DNA of 39,329 bases from Bacillota bacterium (GCA_023405135.1 JAEXYZ010000018.1:1-39329), one strand, 5' to 3'. Positions 8,129 through 17,518 are shown, counted from the first letter of the stretch. Numbers and translations are program-made. Notes: a model not told the origin generated them from the letters alone.

Positions 8129-8250
8129 AATACTTCCTTTCTTTCTTGAAAAAGTCTCGTTATTCAACTTACCAAAAATAAATGAATTTGAATAGTCCTA
8201 CTAAATTAATTTTTTCTAAAATTTCGAACTATCCTGTATTAATAAAATAA

Positions 8251-8300
8251 AAAAGCTGTCAAAAGTCATTTTATTATTAATGACTTTTGAACCAGCTTTT
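8251..8300 (-). terminator. Terminator of the sugar-acid catabolic array
   Basis: A long stem (CAAAAGTCATT at 8260-8270 with AATGACTTTTG at 8279-8289, extended by AAAAGCTG at 8251-8258 with CAGCTTTT at 8293-8300) starts at the stop codon of the hydroxyacid dehydrogenase gene. It ends in a U-run on the minus strand. Confidence 0.85.
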
Positions 8301-9260
8301 TTATTCAACCAAATATTCAACAGATTTTCCTTCCAACACTTGAACAATATTCATTGCTGTCTTCGTTCGAAGTTCAACAATTGCTTCTTCAGAATAAAAT
8401 GCACTATGAGGTGTTATATAAACATTAGGGAACTTCATTAACTCACTTGAAGAAGGGAGCGGTTCAATTTCAGTAACATCAAGTGCAGCACCTGCAATCT
8501 TCCCACTTTTTATTCCTTCTATTAAAGCTGATTCTTTAATGATCGGTCCACGAGCAGTATTAATGATAAATACGCCATCCTTCATTTTAGCTATGCTATC
8601 TTCGTTAATTAAATGATGAGTATTTTCATTTAATGGTACATGAATTGATAAAATATCTGCTTGTTGAATAATTTCATCTAAATCTAGTTTTTTCACATTA
8701 TATTTTGCCATTTCCTCTGCTGATACAAATGGATCGTAGCCTACTAACTGAAAACCAAAAGTACTAACTTTCTCGATAACTCGCCGTGGTATTTTACCGA
8801 ACCCTAATACTCCGAAAACTTTTTGATTAAAGCGATATATCGGTATAGCGAGTTTGAAATCCCAATGCCCTCTTTTAACAGCTTCATTTAATTGAACTAT
8901 TTTTCGTGACCAAGCTAACAAAAGTGCAACTGTATGATTTGATACTTCTTCAATGCCATAATCAGGAACGTTTGCAACGATAATACCCTTATCTCTTGCA
9001 GTTGGAAGATGAATCGTATCAACCCCTACTCCGTAACGAGAAATAACTTTACATTGTTCTAAGTTGGAAAGCACCGCAGCATTTATTGGTGCATATTGAT
9101 TAATGATTCCATCTGCATCTTTGCAAACTTCAAGTACTTCCTCTGCTGTTTTACATTGCGCTTTTACAAAGTCAATTTCGAGACCTGAATTAGAAAATAC
9201 TTCTTCTTCAATGAGTAAATCATGGTATTCATAGTCGGTTATTACAACTTTAAACGCCAT
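8301..9260 (-). CDS. D-2-hydroxyacid dehydrogenase, CtBP-like
   Basis: A 319-residue NAD-dependent oxidoreductase of the D-isomer-specific 2-hydroxyacid dehydrogenase family. The Rossmann motif is GVLGFGKIPRRV near residue 150, where most relatives have GxGxIG; the IP in place of IG recalls C-terminal-binding-protein types. The catalytic residues are visible: Arg in NTARGPII near 235, Glu in DVTEIEPLP near 264, His in TPHSAFYS near 283. It would interconvert a 2-keto acid and a D-2-hydroxy acid. As the last gene of the catabolic array, 2 nt after the U32-like gene and with its GGGGGAG site inside that gene's end, it is probably translationally coupled. The substrate is unknown, perhaps a keto sugar acid. 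Confidence 0.85.
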   Translation of the reverse strand: MAFKVVITDYEYHDLLIEEEVFSNSGLEIDFVKAQCKTAEEVLEVCKDADGIINQYAPINAAVLSNLEQCKVISRYGVGVDTIHLPTARDKGIIVANVPDYGIEEVSNHTVALLLAWSRKIVQLNEAVKRGHWDFKLAIPIYRFNQKVFGVLGFGKIPRRVIEKVSTFGFQLVGYDPFVSAEEMAKYNVKKLDLDEIIQQADILSIHVPLNENTHHLINEDSIAKMKDGVFIINTARGPIIKESALIEGIKSGKIAGAALDVTEIEPLPSSSELMKFPNVYITPHSAFYSEEAIVELRTKTAMNIVQVLEGKSVEYLVE

Positions 9261-9262
9261 AT

Positions 9263-10210
9263 TTATACTCCCCCATTTACTGCTAATTTAGCGATTCCTA
9301 ATCCTTTTGCCCCCAGTTCAGACATTACCGCATCAGGACAATAGCGGTTAATAATGTCCATACCAATTGCAGCACGACGTACACGTTCTCGCACTAACGT
9401 TAAGTTTGTTGCTTCCCACTGTTTTCCAGAAGGATATACATCTGGATGATTTCGAAGTCCAAATTTAATATAGACTGGGGCTAACACTCGAATAAACTCT
9501 GGAATTTCATAATATCTTAAAAATCCACCAAAATTGTCAGGCACTTCTACATAAATATCGATCGGTATATCAATTGCTTGTCGTATAGCCGCCAATTTAT
9601 GTAAAGTTAATGAAGATGGAACATTATACGTATCTGCACCAATATCCTCCATCAACTTTACTGACACTGGATTACAAGCACCCATTTGAACAGACACCTT
9701 AACTACAAAGTCTTCAGGAAGTAACCCTTCTTCCTTCATTTTCTTTGACATTAAAAGCAATCCTTCATCAGCTATTAAAGCTCCTCGCAAACCAAGATCT
9801 GCACCACGCTTTAAATCCTCCATCGCATAAACTAATTGATTTGCTCCTTCATTGCGCAATGCCTGGGATTTTCCTGCATCAGTTAATGGACCTGCACTAA
9901 TATCCCAAGTTCCTCGAGGACCAACGAATAAGCTAAGTTCCATACCTCGTTCGGCGGTTAATTTACACATTTCTCTAATTTCATCATCTGTTTGCAGCAT
10001 AATTCCACTACCTTGAGAAACTCGATGGATTGTTAAGTTATACTCATCGATCGCCTTTAACGTTTCCTTTAACGCAAGTGGACCTTCAACGCTTGGTAAT
10101 TCAATACGATATTGTGCACCATCAGGAAATCTCTTTTGAGAGGAAGGTAAATCAGAAAAGTCCGTATAAGGATAACCTAATTTTTCTAATAGTTTTTGAG
10201 ATTCATTCAT
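9263..10210 (-). CDS. U32-like TIM-barrel protein of unknown function
   Basis: A 315-residue soluble protein with a barrel-like pattern of alternating strands and helices: YRIELPSVEG near 35, LSLFVGPRGTWD near 95, LGLRGALIADEG near 140, VVKVSVQMGACNPVSV near 168, IDIYVEVPDN near 217. I associate such proteins with the loose group annotated as U32-family peptidases in sugar-acid clusters of Bacillales, but no peptidase activity is shown by the sequence. One Cys lies in QMGACNP. The position between an aldehyde dehydrogenase and a hydroxyacid dehydrogenase gene suggests a lyase, epimerase or isomerase on a sugar acid. The ATG at 10210 follows AAGGGGTG; a TTG one codon earlier is possible. Confidence 0.55.
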   Translation of the reverse strand: MNESQKLLEKLGYPYTDFSDLPSSQKRFPDGAQYRIELPSVEGPLALKETLKAIDEYNLTIHRVSQGSGIMLQTDDEIREMCKLTAERGMELSLFVGPRGTWDISAGPLTDAGKSQALRNEGANQLVYAMEDLKRGADLGLRGALIADEGLLLMSKKMKEEGLLPEDFVVKVSVQMGACNPVSVKLMEDIGADTYNVPSSLTLHKLAAIRQAIDIPIDIYVEVPDNFGGFLRYYEIPEFIRVLAPVYIKFGLRNHPDVYPSGKQWEATNLTLVRERVRRAAIGMDIINRYCPDAVMSELGAKGLGIAKLAVNGGV

Positions 10211-10253
10211 CAATTTAACACCCCTTCTTCAAATTGAATCAATTAAAATAATT

Positions 10254-11699
10254 TTACTCCGCTTTGACAAATACTGTTTTTATAGCCGTGTAAAATTCCT
10301 TTGCAGCTTCTCCTTGTTCACGAGTTCCAGTACTGGAAGATTTCATTCCGCCGAATGGTGCTTGCAATTCAACTCCCGCACTTTCCGCATTGACGCGAAC
10401 TAAACCAGCTTCAATTTCATCCATAAACGTTAAAGCTGAGCTAATGTTCGTCGTAAATAGAGATGCACTTAAGCCATATTTCGTATCATTTGCAACTTCA
10501 ATTGCCTCATCAACGGTTTCAACCTTGATTAATGCAATTACTGGTCCAAAAATTTCTTCTTGGGCAATTCTCATATTTGAAGTTACATTTTCAAAAATTG
10601 TCGGTTCAACATAAAAGCCATTCGAAGTAGATTCAACTGGTTTACCACCGAAAATAAGAGATGCTCCTTCATTTTGACCAATTTGAATGTATTCGAGAAC
10701 AGTGTTATATTGACTTTCACTTGCACAAGGTCCCATCCATATGTCACTTTGCAAGCCATCTCCAATCGTAATTTTGCTACATTCTTCAAGTAAAATGGAT
10801 TTAAATTGTTCGTAAATACCAGACTGAACAATAACACGACTTGATGCTGTACACTTTTGACCTGTTGATTTAAAGGCACCACTTAATACAGCACTTACTG
10901 CACTATTTACGTTCGCATCATTTAATACAATGACAGGATTTTTACCTCCCATTTCTAATTGATATTTCACACCATTTGCAGATGCTGCCTTTGCCACTAA
11001 TGCTCCTGTACTTTCTGAGCCGGTAAATGTAATTCCATTAATTTCTTTACTATTAATAATTGCGTCCCCAACTTTTGATCCACTACCTGTAATAAAATTA
11101 AGAACCCCTTTAGGAAGGCCAGCCTCTTCAAAGCATTGAACAATTTTAGCTGCAGTAACTGCCGCCTCTGAAGCCGGTTTAAATACGACCGTATTTCCAT
11201 AAACTAATGCAGGCGCAATTTTCCATATTGGAATTGCAACTGGGAAATTCCAAGGTGTAATAATGCCTACCACACCTAAAGGAGCACGTTTTGTAAACAT
11301 TAACGCATCTTTATCAGACGAAGGAATAACGTCCCCTTCTTTACGAGAGCCTTCTGATGCATAATATTTTAATATTGCGATCCCTCTTTGAGTTTCACCA
11401 ATTGCTTCTGGGAGAGTTTTCCCCATTTCTTTCGTTAACGTTTGGGCAACTTCTTGTAGGTTTTTCTCTAATGCATCTGCTACTTTATATAAAAGTTGAC
11501 CACGATTATATTGACCTAATTGTCGCCAACTTTTTTTGGCTGCTTTTGCTGCTTCAATTGCCTCAATTGCCTCTTCTGCAGTAGAAGATTGTACTGAACC
11601 TATAATTTCACGATTTGCAGGATTAATACTATCAATTAATTGACCGCTGCTACTTTCTCGCCATTCACCGTTAATATAATTTAAGAAAACTTCTCCCAT
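10254..11699 (-). CDS. Aldehyde dehydrogenase, probably 2-oxoglutarate-semialdehyde type
   Basis: A 481-residue NAD(P)-dependent aldehyde dehydrogenase. Visible are the cofactor region PWNFPVAIPIWKIAPAL near 150, GSESTGALVAKAA near 228, the general base Glu in YQLEMGGKNP near 253, the catalytic Cys in STGQKCTASSRV near 287 and EEIFGPVIALIKV near 385. In Weimberg pathways this enzyme oxidises 2-oxoglutarate semialdehyde (2,5-dioxopentanoate) to 2-oxoglutarate, and the neighbouring FAH-fold dehydratase and pentonate dehydratase genes make that the likely job. Succinate or other semialdehydes cannot be excluded from motifs alone. AGGAGG is 2 nt before the ATG at 11705 but 8 nt before the ATG at 11699, so the latter was chosen. 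Confidence 0.85.
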   Translation of the reverse strand: MGEVFLNYINGEWRESSSGQLIDSINPANREIIGSVQSSTAEEAIEAIEAAKAAKKSWRQLGQYNRGQLLYKVADALEKNLQEVAQTLTKEMGKTLPEAIGETQRGIAILKYYASEGSRKEGDVIPSSDKDALMFTKRAPLGVVGIITPWNFPVAIPIWKIAPALVYGNTVVFKPASEAAVTAAKIVQCFEEAGLPKGVLNFITGSGSKVGDAIINSKEINGITFTGSESTGALVAKAASANGVKYQLEMGGKNPVIVLNDANVNSAVSAVLSGAFKSTGQKCTASSRVIVQSGIYEQFKSILLEECSKITIGDGLQSDIWMGPCASESQYNTVLEYIQIGQNEGASLIFGGKPVESTSNGFYVEPTIFENVTSNMRIAQEEIFGPVIALIKVETVDEAIEVANDTKYGLSASLFTTNISSALTFMDEIEAGLVRVNAESAGVELQAPFGGMKSSSTGTREQGEAAKEFYTAIKTVFVKAE

Positions 11700-11711
11700 T
11701 TTCATTTCCTC

Positions 11712-12587
11712 CTATTGGTTTTGACTAACTTTATTTTTCAAAGTACCAATTTGTGTACTAGAAATATAGATTTCATCTCCAACCTGTAGTGTAAAATTAT
11801 TAGGCGGTACGATACATGTACCAGTTAATAAAATCGTACCAGGAACAATATCATTCTCTTTAACTAGATAGTGTACTAATTCATCAAATTTTCTTTTTAG
11901 TTGACTAACTGTCGCATCCCCAGAAAATAGCTCTTCACCATCGCGATAAATTTTACAATTTAATTCAAGTGAATACGGATTCTCGATTGCTTCAGGTAAA
12001 AGAATGGCTGGACCTATTGAACATGAATTTTTCCAAACCTTTGCTTGTGGTAAATAGAGTGGATTTTCTCCTTCAATATCCCGGCAGCTCATATCATTAC
12101 CTAATGTGTAACCGATAATCTCTTCTCCTTCACCGATCACTAATGCAAGCTCTGGCTCAGGAATTTGCCAATTGGAATCTTTGCGAATATATACTTCATC
12201 ATTCGGACCTACTGTTCTACGTTTCGTAGATTTCAAAAATATTTCAGGTCGTTCTGCATCATAAACTTTGTCATAAAAAGTCTCACTATCTAGTTTTCCA
12301 TCTGTTGATTCATAGTTTCGTGCATCTTTACTTTTTAAATAAGTTACTCCTGAAGCCCAAACTTCCTCTGCTTCGATAGGTACTACTAATTGAAGAGAAT
12401 CAATATCAACATTTGTTTGTCGTTTTAAATTATTATTATCAATAAAAGTTTCTGCTGAAGATTGATTGTCTTTTAAATGATTAAAGAAAGAAAAATAATC
12501 TATTTCGCCAATTTCAACAAATTCATTATTTACTGTGATTAAAGCTGATTTAATCATTTCCCCTTGTTTGAATCGAATAAATTTCAT
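11712..12587 (-). CDS. FAH-family 2-keto-3-deoxypentonate dehydratase
   Basis: A 291-residue fumarylacetoacetate-hydrolase-fold protein. The stretches EVWASGVTYLKSKDARNYES near 82 and PEIFLKSTKRRTVGP near 112 resemble the 2-keto-3-deoxy-D-arabinonate dehydratase / Caulobacter XylX group. Metal-binding acidic residues are seen in IPEPELALVIG near 145 and NDMSCRDIEGENPL near 165. The inferred reaction removes water from 2-keto-3-deoxy-pentonate to give 2-oxoglutarate semialdehyde. It lies between the IclR regulator gene (24-nt gap) and the aldehyde dehydrogenase gene that would take its product. The start ATG follows GAAGGGA at about 11 nt, a little long. The fold is certain; the substrate is inferred from context. 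Confidence 0.8.
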   Translation of the reverse strand: MKFIRFKQGEMIKSALITVNNEFVEIGEIDYFSFFNHLKDNQSSAETFIDNNNLKRQTNVDIDSLQLVVPIEAEEVWASGVTYLKSKDARNYESTDGKLDSETFYDKVYDAERPEIFLKSTKRRTVGPNDEVYIRKDSNWQIPEPELALVIGEGEEIIGYTLGNDMSCRDIEGENPLYLPQAKVWKNSCSIGPAILLPEAIENPYSLELNCKIYRDGEELFSGDATVSQLKRKFDELVHYLVKENDIVPGTILLTGTCIVPPNNFTLQVGDEIYISSTQIGTLKNKVSQNQ

Positions 12588-12611
12588 ATAGAATCGTTTC
12601 CCTTCAAACTT

Positions 12612-13373
12612 TTATTTTTGCTGATAGCCTAAATCATGGGATATTTCTTCAACACACTTTTTTAAACTTTCATAATTAAACTTTTCAACATCATCATTAA
12701 AGAAAGTTTTTGGAGTAGAGACACTAACGGCTGCTATTACTTCACCCGAATAGTCATAGACAGGCATAGCGAGACAAATAATACCCTGCTCATTTTCTTC
12801 ATAATCCATTGCAAAGCCATTCTCTTTAACACGATTTAATTCTTCAAAAAATGCTTCGTGTGTTTGGATTGTATTTTCTGTTCTTTTTTCAAATACATAT
12901 CCTTCCATAACCGAATTCAACTGAGTTTCATTAAGAAATGCTGCTAAAACTTTGCCTACACCACTTGAATGCAATGGCACTCGTTTACCAACTCTAGAAT
13001 AAATAACTAACGTAGAGTTTCCAGTAATTTTATCAATGTAAATTGCCTCTTTCCCTAATAAAGTTACTAGGTGTACTGTTTGATTTGTTTCGTTATTTAA
13101 TTTTTCTAAATGTGGTCGTGCAATATTTCGAATATCCATTTGGCTAATCATTAAATAGCCTCGTTCATACAATTTCCAACCTAATGAATATTCATTTGTT
13201 TCATTATTCTGAGAAATATATCCATATTCTTTCAAAGTACTTAATAATGAGTGAACTGTACTTTTATTTAAATCTAATTTTGTACTAATTTCTTTTATTG
13301 ATAGTTCACGATTCGTTTCATCAAATAGTTCAATTATTGCTAGAGCTCTCGCTACTGACTGAATAATCGGCAT
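12612..13373 (-). CDS. IclR-family regulator of the pentonate genes
   Basis: A 253-residue regulator with an N-terminal winged helix-turn-helix (SVARALAIIELFD near 6, LSIKEISTKLDLNKSTVHSL near 24). The IclR effector domain spans about residues 80-250, with PLHSSGVGKVLAAFL near 131 and NEQGIICLAMPVYD near 195. IclR proteins are commonly repressors released by a pathway intermediate. The gene sits inside the operon it probably controls, 13 nt after the dehydratase gene and 24 nt before the FAH gene, so it would be auto-regulated. ATG follows AAGGAG at 9 nt. I could not assign an operator with confidence. Confidence 0.88.
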   Translation of the reverse strand: MPIIQSVARALAIIELFDETNRELSIKEISTKLDLNKSTVHSLLSTLKEYGYISQNNETNEYSLGWKLYERGYLMISQMDIRNIARPHLEKLNNETNQTVHLVTLLGKEAIYIDKITGNSTLVIYSRVGKRVPLHSSGVGKVLAAFLNETQLNSVMEGYVFEKRTENTIQTHEAFFEELNRVKENGFAMDYEENEQGIICLAMPVYDYSGEVIAAVSVSTPKTFFNDDVEKFNYESLKKCVEEISHDLGYQQK

Positions 13374-13386
13374 TTATTCCAACTCC

Positions 13387-15573
13387 TTATGGAAGCAGCA
13401 CGTGAGAGTTATGTTTGTAAATAAGTTCAGCTTCTTCAAAAACTTGGATAGGAACTACTCCTTGTGAAGCATCTGTATGTCCAACCATTCTATTAACTGC
13501 TGCAACCAGCTTTTGTCTTTGTTTAATTTTTGATAAACGTTCTTGATATAATTGTTGTCGCTCTTTTTCTAATTTCAAATCTTCTTTATATATTAATTTA
13601 TTATCATTTACTAATTTATCACTATTAACTAAATCAATTCTTCCATTTCGTAATTGTAAATGCAATACATCTCCCATTTTTAAGTAACCAATCCCCCCTC
13701 CTTCAATTGATTCTGGTGTCATATGACCGATTGCTGCACCATAAGTTACACCTGAATAACGCCCATCACTAATTATTGTACAAATCCTCTTTAAAATGCG
13801 ATTTGCATTTATATGCTGCATTGGTGTAAACATTTCAGGCATGCCAAATGCTACAGGTCCTTGACCAGCAATAATGACGGCAATTTTTAAAATACCTTCT
13901 TTTGCCATAACATCAAATAATTCATTATATGAAGTATTTTTTAACTCCTCATATCGGTTTGGCGCATTGTATTTTAAAGTATGAAGTAATTTACTTTGCT
14001 CAAATATTCGTTGCTCTTTAATGTTATCGATTAACTTTGAATCTAGTAAGCTCTCATTTGCTTGATCCTCATTTTCAAAATAAAGAACAAAGGCTAATTT
14101 ATCATCGAACTGATTTAATTGCGGTGTCGGCATACCACTAATTTTTACAACAGCACTTTCGAAAAAATTACCGCGCAATACATCAACACCACTAAATGGA
14201 CGTCTTGGTTTGTTCAAAATAACTGGATTGTCTTTTACTTTTATAGCAGACAATGCATCAGAATATTGTAACCTTGTAGCCCAGGACGTTCCGGTAACAG
14301 TTAATGCATCTTGATCCATCGGCACTCCGTTATTTAATAATTCGTAAAATAACGTTTCCATTCCACGGCTATTGCCACTACAACATTGCATAGCTAATGA
14401 AAATATGTCACGACCTTCAGTAAGACTATAATCGAATAAGTCTGGAATCGGGTGTTCTTTATGAATTTTTTCTACATCCCACAATGTAAATTGATAACCA
14501 GCATATATCATTGCTGCAACCATATGCATCATTAAATTTGTAGAACCACCAGAAGCACTATGAATTCGTATAGCATTTTTAATATTTGCATGAACAATAT
14601 CAGCAACTCCAAATTCTGGTTTGTTAATTATTAATGCTAACGAATCGATTGTTTCGTTTATTTGTTGTTGATTAGGAGGTTGAGTTAATAATTCAACAGC
14701 TGGATGTACAAGTCCTAAACCTGCAACTAAATGGCGTGAACTATTTCCAGTACCATTAAATGCACAAACGCCACCTTTACTATCACATGTTGCAACAGCT
14801 AATCTCATTTCAAAGTATTTATGTTCATCTTTCGTTATAATGTTTTTCTCAACAGCTCTCTCGAAAACTCCTTGGAATGATGTATTTGAAGAACATTGAA
14901 GTATATAACTCATCGTGTCCTTTAAATCATCGGCTACATCTTTGTGCCCCATACTTACGGCTTTGTCGTACACTTTATTTAATTGAACAACGACATCTTC
15001 AGGTATCGTTCCTCCTTGCAAAACGTGTGCCGGGGCAAATGTTGCAAAAAATGGTGCATCTCCTCTTGATTTGCGCAAACGATCGATATGTGCAAGAGCA
15101 CTTACTACACCTAAAGGTTGCTTATCACACCCTTGAATAACAAAGGCACCATGATAGCTATGAGATTCTAGTTGATTTACAACCATTTGAGCAACCGCAT
15201 TACGGCTTTGTAACGAGTAGCTCATCCCTTGATTACTTTGAGCTGTACCATCACACATAACCGGTGTTGAAAAATAGAAAGGTACTCCCCCATTTTGCCA
15301 TATACGAATCGCAGCTCTTGACGATGTTAAATAATCCATAATATGTGCGGGATGATCTGCAGAGCCCCCAATGATTGCAATACGAGGGGCATTACTTTCT
15401 AAACGATTATAAATTTCTTCCAATGTCCAATCAGGTACGCCTCCCTCATATAAAGGTCCTAATATTTGTTTTGCACGATCTAATAACCCTGCTACCGTAA
15501 TTGGTTCATTAGCCTTTCCTTGTACATTTTCTGAATATGGATTTGTACCTTTTTCAATTTTAGGAAATAACAT
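13387..15573 (-). CDS. YjhG/YagF-type pentonate (xylonate) dehydratase
   Basis: A 728-residue IlvD/Edd-family dehydratase. It has IIGGSADHPAHIMDYL near 70, MCDGTAQSNQGMSYSLQSRN near 107, the cluster motif GCDKQPLGV near 148, CDSKGGVCAFNGTGNSSRHL near 263 and IHSASGGSTNLMMHM near 338. These match the YjhG/YagF D-xylonate dehydratase group rather than biosynthetic IlvD; the usual PCN cysteine is replaced by DHPAHI. The protein seems longer than the roughly 655 residues I recall for E. coli YjhG, partly through a charged C-terminal tail. It would dehydrate a pentonate to 2-keto-3-deoxypentonate with an iron-sulfur cluster and Mg. The frame opens at 15588, but GGGGGGA precedes the ATG at 15573. 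Confidence 0.85.
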   Translation of the reverse strand: MLFPKIEKGTNPYSENVQGKANEPITVAGLLDRAKQILGPLYEGGVPDWTLEEIYNRLESNAPRIAIIGGSADHPAHIMDYLTSSRAAIRIWQNGGVPFYFSTPVMCDGTAQSNQGMSYSLQSRNAVAQMVVNQLESHSYHGAFVIQGCDKQPLGVVSALAHIDRLRKSRGDAPFFATFAPAHVLQGGTIPEDVVVQLNKVYDKAVSMGHKDVADDLKDTMSYILQCSSNTSFQGVFERAVEKNIITKDEHKYFEMRLAVATCDSKGGVCAFNGTGNSSRHLVAGLGLVHPAVELLTQPPNQQQINETIDSLALIINKPEFGVADIVHANIKNAIRIHSASGGSTNLMMHMVAAMIYAGYQFTLWDVEKIHKEHPIPDLFDYSLTEGRDIFSLAMQCCSGNSRGMETLFYELLNNGVPMDQDALTVTGTSWATRLQYSDALSAIKVKDNPVILNKPRRPFSGVDVLRGNFFESAVVKISGMPTPQLNQFDDKLAFVLYFENEDQANESLLDSKLIDNIKEQRIFEQSKLLHTLKYNAPNRYEELKNTSYNELFDVMAKEGILKIAVIIAGQGPVAFGMPEMFTPMQHINANRILKRICTIISDGRYSGVTYGAAIGHMTPESIEGGGIGYLKMGDVLHLQLRNGRIDLVNSDKLVNDNKLIYKEDLKLEKERQQLYQERLSKIKQRQKLVAAVNRMVGHTDASQGVVPIQVFEEAELIYKHNSHVLLP

Positions 15574-15594
15574 ATAACGTCCCCCCATTACTAG

Positions 15595-16860
15595 TTAAAG
15601 CAAAATAAGTGATAATGCCGGAATAAATACGATGATTAATAAAACAATAATCATAGCAATAATAAAAGGAAAAATCGCTTTAGATAATGCTTCTAAAGAT
15701 AAACCCGATATCCCAGCCCCAACGAATAAGTTAACTCCAACTGGTGGAGTAATAAATCCAATTGCTAGTGCAACAATCATAATAATACCAAAATGAATTG
15801 GATCAAACCCAACTAATGTTGCAACAGGTAATAAAATCGGTGTTAAAATAATAATCGCCGCAATTGTATCCATAAAGCATCCAACAATTAAAAGTAAGAA
15901 AATGATTAATAGTATAACAACTGTAGGATTAGAAGAAATAGATAAAAATCCATCTGCAATTTTATTTGGAATTTGCTCCATTGCAAGCAATTTACCGAAA
16001 GCCGTTGCCGTACCAACAATGATTAATATTGTTGCTGTCATTAAAGCCGATTCAATAAATATGTCCGCAAGTTCTTTTAATTTAAGTTCACGATAGAAAA
16101 ACACACCGATTATAAATCCAATTAATACGGCTACTGCAGCAGCTTCAGTAGGTGTAAATATACCACCATAAATTCCGCCTAAAATAATTACTGGAATGAG
16201 TAACGACCACTTCGCATTCCATATTTCCTTTAAAATATGATGAATAGAAATTTTCTTACCATTACCTAAGTATCCATTCTTTTTTGAATAATAATAGGAA
16301 TAAACCATTAAACCAATCCCTACTAAAATACCAGGTAGAATACCAGCAATAAACATATCTCCTATCGAAACACTTCCAGATACACCATACATGACCATAG
16401 GGATTGAGGGAGGGATGATGACCCCTATTGATCCAGCAGAGGCAACTACTGCAGTAGCAAACTTACGATCATATCCTTTACTCACCATCGCTGGTATCAT
16501 AATTCCTCCAACCGCTGCTACAGTTGCTGGTCCCGAACCGGAAATAGCTGCGAAAAACATACATGTAACAATTGCAGTTAATGCTGTTCCACCAACAACT
16601 GACCCGACAAGTGATTCAGCAACATTTATTAGTCGCCTGGAAATACCTCCACGCCCCATAATTTCTCCCGCTAATATAAAAAATGGAATCGCCAAAAGTG
16701 GAAATGAGTTAACAGAAGTAGTTAATTCCTTCATTAAAAATTCTAGAGGCATTGCACCATCAATTAAAAGTGCAATCATTACGGATAGCCCAAGTGCAAT
16801 ACCAATAGGAACAGCAAATGTTAGCAATAATGCGAAAGATGTGAATAATGTAATACCCAT
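15595..16860 (-). CDS. dctM: TRAP transporter large permease DctM
   Basis: A 421-residue very hydrophobic protein with about 12 membrane segments, as in DctM subunits of tripartite ATP-independent periplasmic transporters. Typical stretches are FPLLAIPFFILAGEIMGRGG near 53, GSGPATVAAVGGIMIPAM near 107, GVIIPPSIPMVMYG near 147 and IGFITPPVGVNLFVGAG near 368. It uses an ion gradient to carry organic acids delivered by the DctP receptor. ATG follows AAAGGAG at 9 nt; the gap to dctQ upstream is 24 nt. The next gene, the pentonate dehydratase, suggests a sugar acid as cargo. Confidence 0.92.
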   Translation of the reverse strand: MGITLFTSFALLLTFAVPIGIALGLSVMIALLIDGAMPLEFLMKELTTSVNSFPLLAIPFFILAGEIMGRGGISRRLINVAESLVGSVVGGTALTAIVTCMFFAAISGSGPATVAAVGGIMIPAMVSKGYDRKFATAVVASAGSIGVIIPPSIPMVMYGVSGSVSIGDMFIAGILPGILVGIGLMVYSYYYSKKNGYLGNGKKISIHHILKEIWNAKWSLLIPVIILGGIYGGIFTPTEAAAVAVLIGFIIGVFFYRELKLKELADIFIESALMTATILIIVGTATAFGKLLAMEQIPNKIADGFLSISSNPTVVILLIIFLLLIVGCFMDTIAAIIILTPILLPVATLVGFDPIHFGIIMIVALAIGFITPPVGVNLFVGAGISGLSLEALSKAIFPFIIAMIIVLLIIVFIPALSLILL

Positions 16861-16884
16861 TTAACTACGCTCCTTTCCATTAAA

Positions 16885-17469
16885 CTAATAAATTTCTACC
16901 TCTTTATTCTTTTCTTGATTTTTATCTTGTTCTTTATTAATTTCCTGCATTTCTCCTTCAAGAGGTGTACCATCGGAATGATCTGTATCTTTACCTTCTC
17001 TATAAAGCTTAATTTCATAAATACTTCTTTGAATTATTCGTATTGTAGTTAACAACATTCCAATTGGCATACCAAGATACATAATAGACATTGGTACCCC
17101 TAAAGATGGTGCCACTTGACCAGTTGATTGAATTGTATTCATGATTGTAAACCCATAGTAAGTTGCATAAATTGCAAAATATAAAAATAAAATGTTGGCG
17201 ATAAGATTAATAACTAGCTTACCCCTTCTTTCAAACAAAGAGAGAACTGCCTCAACACGAATATGTTTAGCACGTTTTACCCCATAACTTATTCCAATAT
17301 AAATAAGCCAAATAAAACAAAAGCGTGCAAATTCTTCAGACCAAGATAATGAGTTTTGCATTACATATCTCATAAAAACTTGAAGGATTGTAATGATTGT
17401 CATCGCTACAAACAATACTAATAAAATCACTCTTTCAATATTGCTATCCAACCATTTAATGATTTTCAT
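16885..17469 (-). CDS. dctQ: TRAP transporter small permease DctQ
   Basis: A 194-residue protein with four membrane segments in the first 150 residues and the DctQ hallmark WSEEFARFCFIWLIYIGISY near 43. The C-terminal 30 residues are highly charged (KEQDKNQEKNKEVEIY) and cytoplasmic. DctQ pairs with DctM and the extracellular receptor DctP. ATG follows AAGGAG at 8 nt; the gap to dctP upstream is 49 nt. Confidence 0.88.
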   Translation of the reverse strand: MKIIKWLDSNIERVILLVLFVAMTIITILQVFMRYVMQNSLSWSEEFARFCFIWLIYIGISYGVKRAKHIRVEAVLSLFERRGKLVINLIANILFLYFAIYATYYGFTIMNTIQSTGQVAPSLGVPMSIMYLGMPIGMLLTTIRIIQRSIYEIKLYREGKDTDHSDGTPLEGEMQEINKEQDKNQEKNKEVEIY

Positions 17470-17518
17470 GCATTCATCTCCTTCAAAACTAGAAAAGCTG
17501 GAAAACCAGCCTATCTAG

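Noticed and set aside
10583..11200. Further minus-strand frames within the aldehyde dehydrogenase gene
   Set aside because: Out-of-frame shadows; the main frame has all the family motifs without interruption.
14877..15140. Plus-strand frame opposite the dehydratase gene
   Set aside because: Antisense shadow of a well-supported family gene, without its own start signals.
16391..16864. Long plus-strand open frame opposite the DctM gene
   Set aside because: A shadow of the minus-strand permease gene; the product is low-complexity and there is no ribosome binding site.
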